Shown: in pieces, positions 36,062 to 44,386 of the stretch
How the letters are laid out: each line of letters starts with the position of its first letter
How positions within the stretch are numbered: the first letter of the stretch is position 1
NCBI RefSeq assembly: GCF_019218265.1
Contig: NZ_JAHUZE010000001.1
Span: 496,001-560,000 of the forward strand
Reading direction: 5' to 3'
Origin: Maritimibacter dapengensis
Lineage (GTDB): Bacteria > Pseudomonadota > Alphaproteobacteria > Rhodobacterales > Rhodobacteraceae
Length of the DNA: 64,000 bases
Notes under the pieces: generated by a model
What the model saw: the letters and a program-made list of their open reading frames with translations, nothing else
What the model was told of the DNA's origin: nothing
Databases searched by the model: none
Position numbers and translations under genes: made by a program

Positions 36062-36532
36062 TCACGTCCTGTCATAGGTGGCAAGGCCGTTCAGCGATGT
36101 CATGAGCGCCGCGAGATTTCCGCCCTCTGCCTGTTCAGCTTCGACCTCGCGTTGTGCTTCGGCCCAGGCTTCTGCCCCTTGCGCGAGCGCAGCCTCGCCG
36201 CTTTCGGTCAGAGCAAGAACACGGCGTCGCTTGTCTTCTGGGTGCGGGGCGCCCATGACGTAGCCAGACCGTTCCAGAGGCACGAGGCCGCGCGACATGG
36301 CGGATTGGTCCATCTCCATGTAATCCGCGATCTTCTGCACCGTCGGCACGCGCAAAGCCTTGATCCAGGCGAGGGTGCCGAGTTGCGAGATCGACAGACC
36401 AAGCTCACCAAGCGCCGCGTCGTAAAGCCGGATCATACGCCGGGACGCACGGCGCACAGCGAGGCAGTAGCAGCTTCCCGACAGCAGTTCGGCGAGGGCA
36501 GGGGAAAGATCTTCGCGGGCGTCATCGCTCAT
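36062..36532 (-). CDS. MarR-family regulator
   Basis: 156-residue winged-helix regulator. Seen: LSISQLGTLAWIKALRVPTV, recognition helix QKIADYMEMDQSAMSRGLVPLE, wing HPEDKRRRVLALTESGEAA. A cysteine pair (SCYC, residues 20-23) might sense oxidation. It is divergent from the thioesterase gene; two identical 12-bp palindromes 21 bp apart lie between them, so it likely represses both genes and releases them on binding a phenolic or CoA ligand. Substrate class is inferred only from context. Confidence 0.92.
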   Translation of the reverse strand: MSDDAREDLSPALAELLSGSCYCLAVRRASRRMIRLYDAALGELGLSISQLGTLAWIKALRVPTVQKIADYMEMDQSAMSRGLVPLERSGYVMGAPHPEDKRRRVLALTESGEAALAQGAEAWAEAQREVEAEQAEGGNLAALMTSLNGLATYDRT

Positions 36533-36556
36533 GTTACGTCACGTTTCCTTTGACTC

Positions 36557-36592
36557 AATGCATATGCATATGTTTTGAATGCATATGCATGT
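36557..36592. promoter_or_regulatory. tandem palindromic operators between marR and the thioesterase gene
   Basis: Two identical perfect palindromes ATGCATATGCAT at 36558-36569 and 36579-36590, centre to centre 21 bp, two helical turns. The longer repeat unit is AATGCATATGCATRT. They lie 26 bp before marR and 17 bp before the thioesterase gene. Two MarR dimers could bind on the same face of the DNA. Confidence 0.85.
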
Positions 36593-36607
36593 AATGGAGA
36601 TTAGGCA

Positions 36608-37102
36608 ATGTTCGACACGGTGCCAAGACCCGAATTCTTCGTCGGTCCCGCCGATTTCGCGATACTCTCCGGCAGGACCGGCCGCGAAGCGATGCAAGGC
36701 ATACTGGACGGCGAGATACCGGCCCCAAGTATGGCCAGAACCATGAATGCGTGGCTGCACGAAGTGGGCGATGGTCAAGTCGAGTTCCGTGGCGAACCGG
36801 GCGAAGAACACATGAACCCGCTCGGCACGGTCCACGGCGGCTGGGCCATGTCGCTGTTGGACAGCGTTCTCGGTTGCGCCGTGCATACGACATGCGCTGC
36901 CGGTGAGGGCTTCGTTTCGATGGATACCTCCGTCAAGTTCGTGCGGCCCATCCTTCCCTCGATGGGCCAGGTCCGGGCCATTGCGACCGTTCAGACCCGT
37001 GGCCGGCGCATCGCCAATGCCGAGGGTCGTATTGAAAGCCGGGATGGAAAGGTCGTCGCGCTCGGAACCTCCACCTGTTTCATTCAGCCGATCCCCGGTT
37101 GA
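36608..37102 (+). CDS. PaaI-family hotdog thioesterase
   Basis: 164 residues with the hotdog core NPLGTVHGGWAMSLLDSVLG, then MDTSVKFVRPI, RIANAEGRIE and a final strand VALGTSTCFI. The family hydrolyses acyl- or aryl-CoA thioesters, often to free trapped CoA. ATG 36608 follows GGAGATTAGG. Divergent from marR across tandem operators, so its expression is likely tied to the MarR ligand. A terminator follows at 37143. Confidence 0.92.
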   Translation: MFDTVPRPEFFVGPADFAILSGRTGREAMQGILDGEIPAPSMARTMNAWLHEVGDGQVEFRGEPGEEHMNPLGTVHGGWAMSLLDSVLGCAVHTTCAAGEGFVSMDTSVKFVRPILPSMGQVRAIATVQTRGRRIANAEGRIESRDGKVVALGTSTCFIQPIPG

Positions 37103-37142
37103 CCCGCCTGCGTCTTGCCTTCCCTTTGACGCAGATGGGTTC

Positions 37143-37171
37143 GGGCGGTGCCGACGGGCGCCGCCCTTTTT
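37143..37171 (+). terminator. rho-independent terminator after the thioesterase gene
   Basis: GGGCGGTGCC pairs with GGCGCCGCCC (one G-T pair) over the loop GACG, directly followed by TTTTT. It lies about 40 bp after the thioesterase stop. Confidence 0.85.
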
Positions 37172-37233
37172 CTTGGCCTTTGCAGCAAATGCTGTAGTGT
37201 CCCGGCAAAGACAGAAAAAACGAGGGGTCGGGC

Positions 37234-37974
37234 ATGTTTTTCTGGAAACCCTATTTGGCGTGGAGCGCCATCGGTCTGGTCGGCGTGCTGTTTTTGTCGC
37301 TCGCGACGGACACCGGGATGATCTCGCAAACACCGGGTATGGGCGACATGTCACCGCTCGCCCTGCGGCTCATGGCAGCCATTCAGCCGGCGGCACTCGT
37401 GCTGATCGGCACGGCGTTGGGTGTCCATGTCGCGCATCAGATCGGGTTCAGGTCGTGGCTGACGGAAAAGCTGCGAGGCGAAGACATGCGGTTTCCGTCG
37501 CCTGTCCTGCCCCTCATCGTGGGGCTTCTGCTCGGATTTGTCGTCGCGATTGTGGATATCGCCTTCTTCCGCCTGGTCGAGGGTGCCTGGCCGGAACAGG
37601 CCTCGCAAGGGGTCGTCGACCGGCTCATGGCCGTGACCTATGGCGGGATCAGCGAAGAGCTGATGATGCGATATGGCTTGCTGTCGTTCCTGATCTGGAT
37701 TGCAGCGAAGGTTGCCGGCGTCGCTCGTCCGGGCAACGGCCTCGTCTGGACGATGATCGTTGTCGTCGCGCTTCTTTTCGGGGCAGGGCACTTGCCTGTC
37801 ATGGCGCAATTCGCGGAGCTGACGGGGCCGATCATTCTGCGCACGATCGGGTTGAACGCGGCGCTCGCGCTCTTCCTCGGCTGGCTCTACTGGAAACGGG
37901 GGCTGGAAGCGGCGATGATGGCGCATATCGCGTTTCACCCCGGATTATGGATTGGCCTCCTATTGGTTGCCTGA
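37234..37974 (+). CDS. CPBP-family intramembrane metalloprotease
   Basis: 246 residues with about seven or eight hydrophobic helices. The CPBP (Abi/CAAX protease-like) motifs are visible: GISEELMMRYGLLSFLIW (motif EExxxR), FGAGHLPVM (FxxxH) and a last HIAFHPG. Members cleave within the membrane; target unknown. ATG 37234 is preceded by GAGGGGTCGGGC. Single gene, converging with livF over a strong hairpin. Confidence 0.9.
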   Translation: MFFWKPYLAWSAIGLVGVLFLSLATDTGMISQTPGMGDMSPLALRLMAAIQPAALVLIGTALGVHVAHQIGFRSWLTEKLRGEDMRFPSPVLPLIVGLLLGFVVAIVDIAFFRLVEGAWPEQASQGVVDRLMAVTYGGISEELMMRYGLLSFLIWIAAKVAGVARPGNGLVWTMIVVVALLFGAGHLPVMAQFAELTGPIILRTIGLNAALALFLGWLYWKRGLEAAMMAHIAFHPGLWIGLLLVA

Positions 37975-37990
37975 CCGTGCCTTGAACGCA

Positions 37991-38018
37991 GACACCCGGC
38001 GGGAGGTCGCCGGGTGTC
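37991..38018. terminator. bidirectional hairpin between the CPBP gene and livF
   Basis: GACACCCGGCG pairs perfectly (11 bp) with CGCCGGGTGTC across a six-base loop GGAGGT. Located between two convergent genes. Confidence 0.82.
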
Positions 38019-38041
38019 GCTTCGGTCACGCAGGGAGCGGC

Positions 38042-38755
38042 TCAGACTTCGAGCCACTCCGCCCGTACGTCGTCGCGCTTGGCGAACTCCGCAGGGGTTC
38101 CGGAATAGACGATCTCGCCATGCCCCATCACGTAGACGCGGTGAGCGATCCGGAGCGCGATCGAAAGTTTCTGTTCGACAAGCAGAATCGCCACCCCGGT
38201 CTTCGCGATCTCGGCGATCATGTCGCCGATCTGCTGCACGATCTTGGGCGCGAGCCCCTCTGTCGGCTCGTCGATGATGATCAGTTCCGGGTCGCCCATC
38301 AGCGTCCGGCACATGGTCAGCATCTGCTTCTCGCCGCCTGAGAGCACGCCCGCCTGATTGTCGGCCCGCGCGCGCAGGTTCGGGAACATGTCGAGCATCT
38401 CGTCGATGGTGTGACGCCCCGGATTGCGGGTGTCTTTTATGCCCATCAGAAGGTTCTGGCGCACCGTCATCGTCGGAAAGATGTCGCGTTCTTCCGGGAC
38501 GTATCCCAAACCCATCCGGGCGATCTTGTGGCTTTCCAGTCCCGAGATCGGTTTCCCTTTGAACAGGATTTCGCCCTTCGGCGCGACTTCTCCCATGATC
38601 GCCTTGGCGGTGGTCGATCGTCCCACGCCATTACGCCCAAGAAGCGCAATGACCTCGCCGGGCATGATCTCCATGTTCACGCCGCGCAGAACGTGGGATT
38701 TGCCGTAGAAGGCATGAAGGTCCTTCACGGACAGCATCGGTTCGGCGGTCATCAC
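38042..38755 (-). CDS. livF: branched-chain-type ABC transporter ATPase LivF
   Basis: 237-residue ATPase of the Liv-type importer. Seen: Walker A GRNGVGRSTTAKAI, signature LSGGEKQML, Walker B ELIIIDEPTEGLAP and the switch LLVEQKLSIAL. The Walker A lysine (GxxGxGK[ST]) is replaced by arginine: the codon reads CGA in the sequence. In most ABC proteins this change weakens ATP hydrolysis, but some LivF copies in other genomes carry it too. Its start overlaps the livG stop by four bases. Last gene of livKHMGF. Confidence 0.92.
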   Translation of the reverse strand: MMTAEPMLSVKDLHAFYGKSHVLRGVNMEIMPGEVIALLGRNGVGRSTTAKAIMGEVAPKGEILFKGKPISGLESHKIARMGLGYVPEERDIFPTMTVRQNLLMGIKDTRNPGRHTIDEMLDMFPNLRARADNQAGVLSGGEKQMLTMCRTLMGDPELIIIDEPTEGLAPKIVQQIGDMIAEIAKTGVAILLVEQKLSIALRIAHRVYVMGHGEIVYSGTPAEFAKRDDVRAEWLEV

Positions 38756-39525
38756 ACCATCTCCTTCACGTCGGGTTCTTCTTCGTCGCCGAGATAGGCT
38801 TCGCGCACCTTGGCATCGCCCCGGATGTTTTCGGGCGTGTCGCAGGCGATGATCTCGCCATAGACCAGCACCGAGATCCGGTCGGCGAGGTCGAAGATCA
38901 CGCCCATGTCGTGTTCGACGATGATGAGCGTCTTGCCTTCGGTCGCCGTGCGGATCAGCTGCACCGCGCGGTCGGTTTCGGAATGGGACATGCCCGCCGT
39001 CGGTTCATCGAGCAGGATCACGTCCGCCCCGCCCGCGATGGTGATCGCGATCTCCAGAGCGCGCTGGTCGGCATAGGGCAGGAGCGAGGCGGGCAGGGCG
39101 GCCTTGTCCACCAAACCGCAGCGTTCGAGGATCTCGTATGTGCGGCTCTGCACCTCCTTGTTCGACCCGATGTTACGCCACCACGAATACCCCTGACCCA
39201 TCGCGTTCAGCACACCGCAGCGCACGTTTTCGCGCACCGTCATGTTGATGAAGATGTTGGACACCTGGAATGAACGTGACAGGCCGCGATGGTTGATGAG
39301 ATGCGGGGCCATACCCGCAATCTCTTCACCATGCAGTTTCACGCTCCCCGAGGTCGGCGTGTAGAGACCGGAGATCAGGTTGAACAACGTGGACTTCCCC
39401 GCGCCGTTTGGCCCGATGATCGCATGACGCTCGCCTTTCTCGATGTCGAGGTTCACGTCGGTGATGATCTTGGCCGGACCGAAGCTCTTGTTCAGGTCTT
39501 TGAGAGACAATGCATAGGTGCTCAT
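38752..39525 (-). CDS. livG: branched-chain-type ABC transporter ATPase LivG
   Basis: 257-residue ATPase. Walker A GPNGAGKSTLFNLIS is intact, Walker B VILLDEPTAGM and switch IIVEHDMGVI are present. The signature position reads LLPYADQRALEIAI instead of the LSYGQQR-like form common in LivG, so the first residues of the signature are atypical. Overlaps livM and livF starts/stops by four bases each. Confidence 0.93.
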   Translation of the reverse strand: MSTYALSLKDLNKSFGPAKIITDVNLDIEKGERHAIIGPNGAGKSTLFNLISGLYTPTSGSVKLHGEEIAGMAPHLINHRGLSRSFQVSNIFINMTVRENVRCGVLNAMGQGYSWWRNIGSNKEVQSRTYEILERCGLVDKAALPASLLPYADQRALEIAITIAGGADVILLDEPTAGMSHSETDRAVQLIRTATEGKTLIIVEHDMGVIFDLADRISVLVYGEIIACDTPENIRGDAKVREAYLGDEEEPDVKEMV

Positions 39526-40781
39526 GCCGCGCCCTCCTTGTCACGATTGGCGAAGTAGGTCAGCGCGATCCCAGCCACGGTCGCCACGAGGAACAGGATC
39601 CAGGTCAGCGGGTTCGTATGGCTCAGGTGCATCCCGAAGGGTTCATAGACCTCACCATAGCCGTTCGACCAGCGGACCGAGACTTCGACGAGGATGATGA
39701 GCCCGATGAGCATCAGGAACCCACCGGCCAAAGTCGTGAACCACGATTTGAGGAAAGCGCCGCGATCGTCGCTCCGGAAACCGTCAAGGAACCCGAAGAC
39801 GATGCCCGCCAGCCCACGGGGGGCGAACATCACGATCACGATGAACAGCATCCCGAGATAAAGCAGCCAGGCCTCGGTGAAGTCCGACAGCATCGACTGC
39901 ATGTAGGTGAGCAGGATCGCCCCCATGATCGGCCCGACGAAATAGGCGATACCGCCGACGTAGGCCATGATGAGCACGAAGCCGGACGGCACGAGGCTCA
40001 GCGCATCGGGGGTGAAGATTTCATAATTCACCGCCGCCATGCCGCCTGCGAGACCGGCAAAGCCGCCCGCGAAGATGAACACGAGATAGCGCACCTTCTG
40101 TGGGTTGTAGCCGATGAACTGGACGCGTTGGGCATTGTCGCGGGTCGCTTCGGACAGCCGGCCCAGCGGCGTGCGGGTGAAGGCCCACATGCCGAGGATA
40201 CCGACGAACATCCAGAACGCTATGAACCAGTAGACATCGTCGATCGGACCCAACGACAGGCCGAACATCTGAGTCCCGTTCATGCGGTCGCCCGAGATGC
40301 CTTGTTCGCCGCCGAAGAAGCTGTCGAACATGAACGCGGCCGCGAAGATCAATTCCGCCACGCCGAGCGAGATCATGGCGAAGGTCGTGCCTGCCTTCCG
40401 AGTCGAGGGCCAACCGATGATCGCACCGGCGAGCGCGCCGCCCGCAAAGCCGACGATGGGCAGGAAGAAGACCGGGAAAGCACCCCATAGGCCCGCTTCC
40501 TCTTCGATCCAGCCCATTGCGTGAACGGCGAGATACCCACCGAGTCCGAAATAGACCGCATGGCCGAAGGACAGCAGCCCGCCCTTGCCGAGGATCATGT
40601 TGTAGGACAGCGCGAACACCACGTTGATGCCCATCTGGTGCGCAATGGTGTAGAAGGTCCGCGACGGGCCGGTCATCGGGATCGCGACAAGGATGGCCGC
40701 GAGGATCAGGAAGGGGAGCGTCCGCTGCCTGAATTTCTGCGCCGATGAGGGTGCGAGGTCTTGAACGGTGGTATCGGTCAC
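39522..40781 (-). CDS. livM: branched-chain-type ABC transporter permease LivM
   Basis: 419-residue permease with about ten hydrophobic segments. The hallmark LivM regions are AHQMGINVVFALSYNMILGKGGLLSFGHAVYFGLGGYL near the N-terminus (seen in pieces), GLAGGMAAVNYEIFTPD and YVGGIAYFVGPIMGAILLTY. A long cytoplasmic-looking segment with DRMNGTQMFGLSL follows the middle helices. Overlaps livH by four bases. Confidence 0.93.
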   Translation of the reverse strand: MTDTTVQDLAPSSAQKFRQRTLPFLILAAILVAIPMTGPSRTFYTIAHQMGINVVFALSYNMILGKGGLLSFGHAVYFGLGGYLAVHAMGWIEEEAGLWGAFPVFFLPIVGFAGGALAGAIIGWPSTRKAGTTFAMISLGVAELIFAAAFMFDSFFGGEQGISGDRMNGTQMFGLSLGPIDDVYWFIAFWMFVGILGMWAFTRTPLGRLSEATRDNAQRVQFIGYNPQKVRYLVFIFAGGFAGLAGGMAAVNYEIFTPDALSLVPSGFVLIMAYVGGIAYFVGPIMGAILLTYMQSMLSDFTEAWLLYLGMLFIVIVMFAPRGLAGIVFGFLDGFRSDDRGAFLKSWFTTLAGGFLMLIGLIILVEVSVRWSNGYGEVYEPFGMHLSHTNPLTWILFLVATVAGIALTYFANRDKEGAA

Positions 40782-41710
40782 AGCTCTTTCTCCCCCATGA
40801 GGCCCTGCGGGCGGAAGATCAGGATCAGAACGAGAAGCAGGAACGGTAGAACCGGTGCCAGCGACGAGATGCTGATCCGTCCGACTTCGCTAAGCTCGGA
40901 CAACCCGATGAAGCCGAAGATATCCGCGAACGAGGCGTTGATGCCGACGGCGAGGTTTTGCAAAAGGCCGATGACGAGAGACGCGACGAAGGCGCCTTCG
41001 AGCGACCCGATGCCCCCCACGACGACGACCACGAAGACGATCGGTCCCATCTGGACCGCCATTGCCGGGTCGGTGACGAAGATATTGCCCGCCATGACAC
41101 CGGCCAGACCGGCCAGCGCACAACCGATGCCGAACACCATCATGAAGATGAGCGGCACGTTATGGCCGAGATGCCCGACCATGTGCGGATGGGTCAGCGC
41201 GGCCTGGATGATGAGGCCGGCGCGGGTACGTTTGAGCAGATACCACAGGCCGATCAGCATACCGACGGCGATCACGATGATGAACAGGCGATAGGCCGGG
41301 AAGGAGGCGCCGTAGACCTGGAAGGCGGCGAAGTTCAGAAGATCGGGGATTTTGTAATCCACGGCGGTCTTGCCGTAGACGATCTTGACGACTTCCTCGA
41401 TCAGGTAGGCAAGCCCGAAGGTGAAAAGAAGCTCTGCGACATGGCCATTGGCATGGACCTTGCGCAGACCGTAACGCTCGACCACGGCCCCGACGAGACC
41501 GACAAGGACCGGCGCGATAAACAGCGCGATCCAGAAGCTCGAGATGCCCGAAAGCGTGAAAGCGAAATACGCGCCCAGCATGTAAAAGCTGGCGTGCGCG
41601 AAGTTCAGAACGCCCATCATCGAGAAGATGAGCGTAAGACCGGAGGACAGCATGAACAGGAGCAACCCGTAGCTCACACCGTTCAGAAGCCCGAAGACTA
41701 GCGTTTCCAT
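40778..41710 (-). CDS. livH: branched-chain-type ABC transporter permease LivH
   Basis: 310-residue permease with about eight helices. LivH marks are LNGVSYGLLLFMLSSGLTLIF, then GVLNFAHASFYMLGAYFA, the EAA-like loop GIGSLEGAFVASLVIGLLQN and the C-terminal LIFRPQGLMGEKEL. The ATG at 41710 starts the first helix (METLVFGLLNG). Separated from livK by a hairpin with a T-run, so it is probably less expressed than livK. Confidence 0.93.
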   Translation of the reverse strand: METLVFGLLNGVSYGLLLFMLSSGLTLIFSMMGVLNFAHASFYMLGAYFAFTLSGISSFWIALFIAPVLVGLVGAVVERYGLRKVHANGHVAELLFTFGLAYLIEEVVKIVYGKTAVDYKIPDLLNFAAFQVYGASFPAYRLFIIVIAVGMLIGLWYLLKRTRAGLIIQAALTHPHMVGHLGHNVPLIFMMVFGIGCALAGLAGVMAGNIFVTDPAMAVQMGPIVFVVVVVGGIGSLEGAFVASLVIGLLQNLAVGINASFADIFGFIGLSELSEVGRISISSLAPVLPFLLLVLILIFRPQGLMGEKEL

Positions 41711-41733
41711 TGAGACCTCGCCTGGGTGTAAAA

Positions 41734-41763
41734 AGGGCGCCGCGCGCTTCCGCACGGCGCCCT
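41734..41763 (-). terminator. attenuator-type terminator between livK and livH
   Basis: On the minus strand AGGGCGCCG pairs with CGGCGCCCT, and TTTTT follows. Placed right after livK, it would stop a share of transcripts before livHMGF, giving more binding protein than permease, a common arrangement in binding-protein-dependent importers. Confidence 0.72.
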
Positions 41764-41789
41764 ATCGTTCACAGCTACTTGGGGCCGGA

Positions 41790-43025
41790 TTACTCCGGGC
41801 GCTCCATTTCGCAGGTGGTCGGCTGTTCGGCGGACGCCATGTCGATGGTGCCACCTTCGACGAGTGCCCAGCCGAGCTCGATGTTGTCGACGCCGTATTT
41901 CACGTCGTCGGACACGGTCGAGATGAACAGCGGCTGCTGCATCTGGTGGTCCTCGGCGCGCATCGTTGCCTGGCCGTAGGCGTGGTCGATGGTCAAACCT
42001 TCCATGGCCTTTGCGACCGGGATCGGATCGACGGACCCGGCTTCTTCCGCAGCCTTGACGAACATTTCCATCGCGTTGAACGCGCGGTGGTAGTAGTAGT
42101 CGTAGTCCGGGAAGCGCTCCTTGTATTCCTCGATCAGGGCGTATTGTTCGTCGTCCGCGTCGAGGTTGGTGATGCCTTCGGTCACCTGGTAGAGGAGGCC
42201 GACGCCACCTTCACCCAGCGACGAAACCGCACCCTTGGACCCGCCGTAGAAGGTCAGGTAAGGCACGTCGGAGCCGTTTTCCGCAGCGGCCTTCATCAGA
42301 AGCTGCATGTCCGCGCCCCAGTTGCCGGTAATGACGGCATCCGCGCCCGAGGAAATGATCTTCTGAATGTAGGGCGTGAAGTCCTTCACCTTGGCGAGCG
42401 GGTGAAGCTCGTTGCCCACGATCTCGATGTCCGGGCGCTTCTCCTTGAGTTGCTCTTCCGCAGCCGAAGCCACGGCCTGCCCGAAGACGTAGTCCTGACC
42501 GATCAGGTAGACCGACTTGATGTCGTCGCGCTTGGCGATCCAGTCGGTGATGGCGGCCATTTTCATGTCGGCATGTGCGTCGAAACGGAAATGCCAGAAG
42601 CTGCAAAGCTCATTGGTGAAGGCCGGCGTGACGGCGGCGTAGTTGAAGAAGATGACCTCTTCGCCGGGGTTGCGGGCGTTGTGCTTGTTCACGGCTTCGA
42701 TCAGCGCGGCGGCCACGGACGAGCCGTTGCCCTGGAAGATGTAGCGCGCCCCATCGTCGATGGCCTTCTGAAGCTGAACCAGCGATTCCTTGGGGTTGAT
42801 CTTGTTGTCGTAGCCGGTGACTTCGATTTCGTTGCCGTTCACGCCACCATTGGCATTGATGTGTTCGGCAGCGAGGATGAAGCTCGTGTAGGCGGCTTCA
42901 CCCGACGGGCCCATGGGGCCGGAAAGCGGGTCGATGAATGCCATTTTGACAGTGTCGGCATAGGCGGCCGACATGGCCATGACGGACGTAGCGGCCGCCA
43001 GAATGGCGGTTTTTCTGAAAGTCAT
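41790..43025 (-). CDS. livK: branched-chain-type ABC transporter substrate-binding protein LivK
   Basis: 411-residue periplasmic binding protein with signal peptide MTFRKTAILAAATSVMAMSAAYA and mature start DTVKMAFIDPLSGPMGPSGEA. The family's Leu/Ile/Val-binding fold is evident (YIFQGNGSSVAAALIEAVNK; VYLIGQDYVFGQAVASAAEE; VITGNWGADMQLLMKAA). Liv-type proteins also bind aromatic and aliphatic acids or amides; in this CoA-catabolic setting the ligand is probably the substrate or its precursor. Start at ATG 43025; divergent from the acyl-CoA dehydrogenase operon over operator copy 2. Confidence 0.92.
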   Translation of the reverse strand: MTFRKTAILAAATSVMAMSAAYADTVKMAFIDPLSGPMGPSGEAAYTSFILAAEHINANGGVNGNEIEVTGYDNKINPKESLVQLQKAIDDGARYIFQGNGSSVAAALIEAVNKHNARNPGEEVIFFNYAAVTPAFTNELCSFWHFRFDAHADMKMAAITDWIAKRDDIKSVYLIGQDYVFGQAVASAAEEQLKEKRPDIEIVGNELHPLAKVKDFTPYIQKIISSGADAVITGNWGADMQLLMKAAAENGSDVPYLTFYGGSKGAVSSLGEGGVGLLYQVTEGITNLDADDEQYALIEEYKERFPDYDYYYHRAFNAMEMFVKAAEEAGSVDPIPVAKAMEGLTIDHAYGQATMRAEDHQMQQPLFISTVSDDVKYGVDNIELGWALVEGGTIDMASAEQPTTCEMERPE

Positions 43026-43116
43026 AAGGTCCTCCCTTTTTCGAAATACCGGGATTCTGTCCCGGGCATTCCCGGCAACAGTCAACGAGACAGGTCTCGT
43101 GCTGTCAAGGAATTTG

Positions 43117-43141
43117 TGAAACTGAATTTTGCATTGCAAAA
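43117..43141. promoter_or_regulatory. conserved operator-like site, copy 2
   Basis: TGAAA-N5-TTTTGC-ATT-GCAAAA, the perfect form of the palindrome shared with 33278-33302 and 59959-59983. It sits 47 bp before the acyl-CoA dehydrogenase start and 91 bp from livK, in the divergent spacer, so it may control both the liv operon and the 12-gene catabolic operon. The TTGC-N3-GCAA core resembles sites reported for PhaR/PhbF-type regulators of polyhydroxybutyrate metabolism; the IclR product at 52735 is another candidate. Confidence 0.78.
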
Positions 43142-43188
43142 CTGTCATGCTTTATGTCGATATGTGGAAAACGGGAGGAGAATCGCCC

Positions 43189-44376
43189 ATGGCAGATGGG
43201 GACAAGCAGGCTTTGGCCGAATTTCGCGCCGAAATCGCGGATTGGATCGACCGCACCGCGCCGCCCGAAATCCGCGACCGGGACTTCAGTGAAGACGATA
43301 TCTGTTGGGGCGGCAAACGGTTCGTATTTGCCTCCGATGGTCAGAAGGCCTGGATGGAAGCCTGCGCGGAGCGCGGGTTGACCGCGCCGATGTGGCCTAC
43401 CGAATATGGTGGAGCAGGGCTGACCCGCGCGCAGGACAAGATCTTCAAGGAAGAGCTCGACCGTTTGCGGGTCAAAAAACCGCTGGACAGTTTCGGCCTC
43501 TGGATGCTCGGCCCCGCGCTTCTCGCGTTCGGGACGGAAGATCAGAAAAAGCATTTCCTCCCGCAGATCACGCGGGGCGAGATCCGCTGGTGCCAGGGAT
43601 ACTCCGAACCCGGTGCAGGATCCGACCTTGCGAGCGTGCAGACATGGGCCGAGGACAAGGGCGATCATTGGGTCGTCAATGGATCGAAGATCTGGACCTC
43701 GTATGCGGACAAGGCCGACTGGATATTCGCCCTCATCCGCACAGACCGCGACGCGCCCAAGCACAAGGGCATCAGCTTCATGCTGATCGACATGGAGAGC
43801 GAGGGCGTCTCCACCAAGCCCATCAAGCTGATCTCCGGCAAGTCGCCGTTCTGCGAGACCTTTTTCACCAACGTGAAGGTGCCGAAAGACTATGACGGCC
43901 TGTCCTCGATCGTGGGGGAAGAGAACCGGGGCTGGGATGTCGCAAAGCACCTGCTCACCCATGAGCGCGAGATGATCGGAGGTGGCGGATCGGGGCTGAC
44001 CGGCGGGCGCAGCGTCGGAACGGTACTCGCCGACGAGGGCCAGAGCGACCCGGTCATCCTGAGCCGCGCGATGAAGCTTGAGGTGGATTCGATTGCGATG
44101 GCGCTGACGCTCGACCGCTACAAGGATCTGGCCAAACAGGGCGGGGTCGGCAACGCCTCGGCGATGCTGAAGTATTACGGCACCGAGCTGAACAAAGACC
44201 GGTTCGAACTGCTCATGTCGGCGGGTGGTTCCGAAGCCCTGAAATGGGAGAGCGATGCGCATGGCACGCTCGCCCCCGAATGGCTCCGCACCAAGGCAAA
44301 CTCGATCGAGGGCGGCACCAGCGAGGTGATGCTCGAAATTCTGTCCAAGCGCGTGCTTGAACTACCGGCACGGTGA
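43189..44376 (+). CDS. acyl-CoA dehydrogenase, large-subunit type
   Basis: 395 residues. First gene of a 12-gene run. It has the FAD/substrate region WCQGYSEPGAGSDLASVQT and WVVNGSKIWTSY, and the C-terminal flavin-contact motif SIEGGTSEVMLEILSKRVLEL. The next gene is a shorter acyl-CoA dehydrogenase, and the pair resembles the heteromeric enzymes (alpha2-beta2) known from steroid side-chain breakdown. ATG 43189 follows GGGAGGAG. The close relative is 55063-56250. Substrate inferred as a bulky or branched acyl-CoA. Confidence 0.93.
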   Translation: MADGDKQALAEFRAEIADWIDRTAPPEIRDRDFSEDDICWGGKRFVFASDGQKAWMEACAERGLTAPMWPTEYGGAGLTRAQDKIFKEELDRLRVKKPLDSFGLWMLGPALLAFGTEDQKKHFLPQITRGEIRWCQGYSEPGAGSDLASVQTWAEDKGDHWVVNGSKIWTSYADKADWIFALIRTDRDAPKHKGISFMLIDMESEGVSTKPIKLISGKSPFCETFFTNVKVPKDYDGLSSIVGEENRGWDVAKHLLTHEREMIGGGGSGLTGGRSVGTVLADEGQSDPVILSRAMKLEVDSIAMALTLDRYKDLAKQGGVGNASAMLKYYGTELNKDRFELLMSAGGSEALKWESDAHGTLAPEWLRTKANSIEGGTSEVMLEILSKRVLELPAR

Positions 44377-44386
44377 GGAAGACGAC

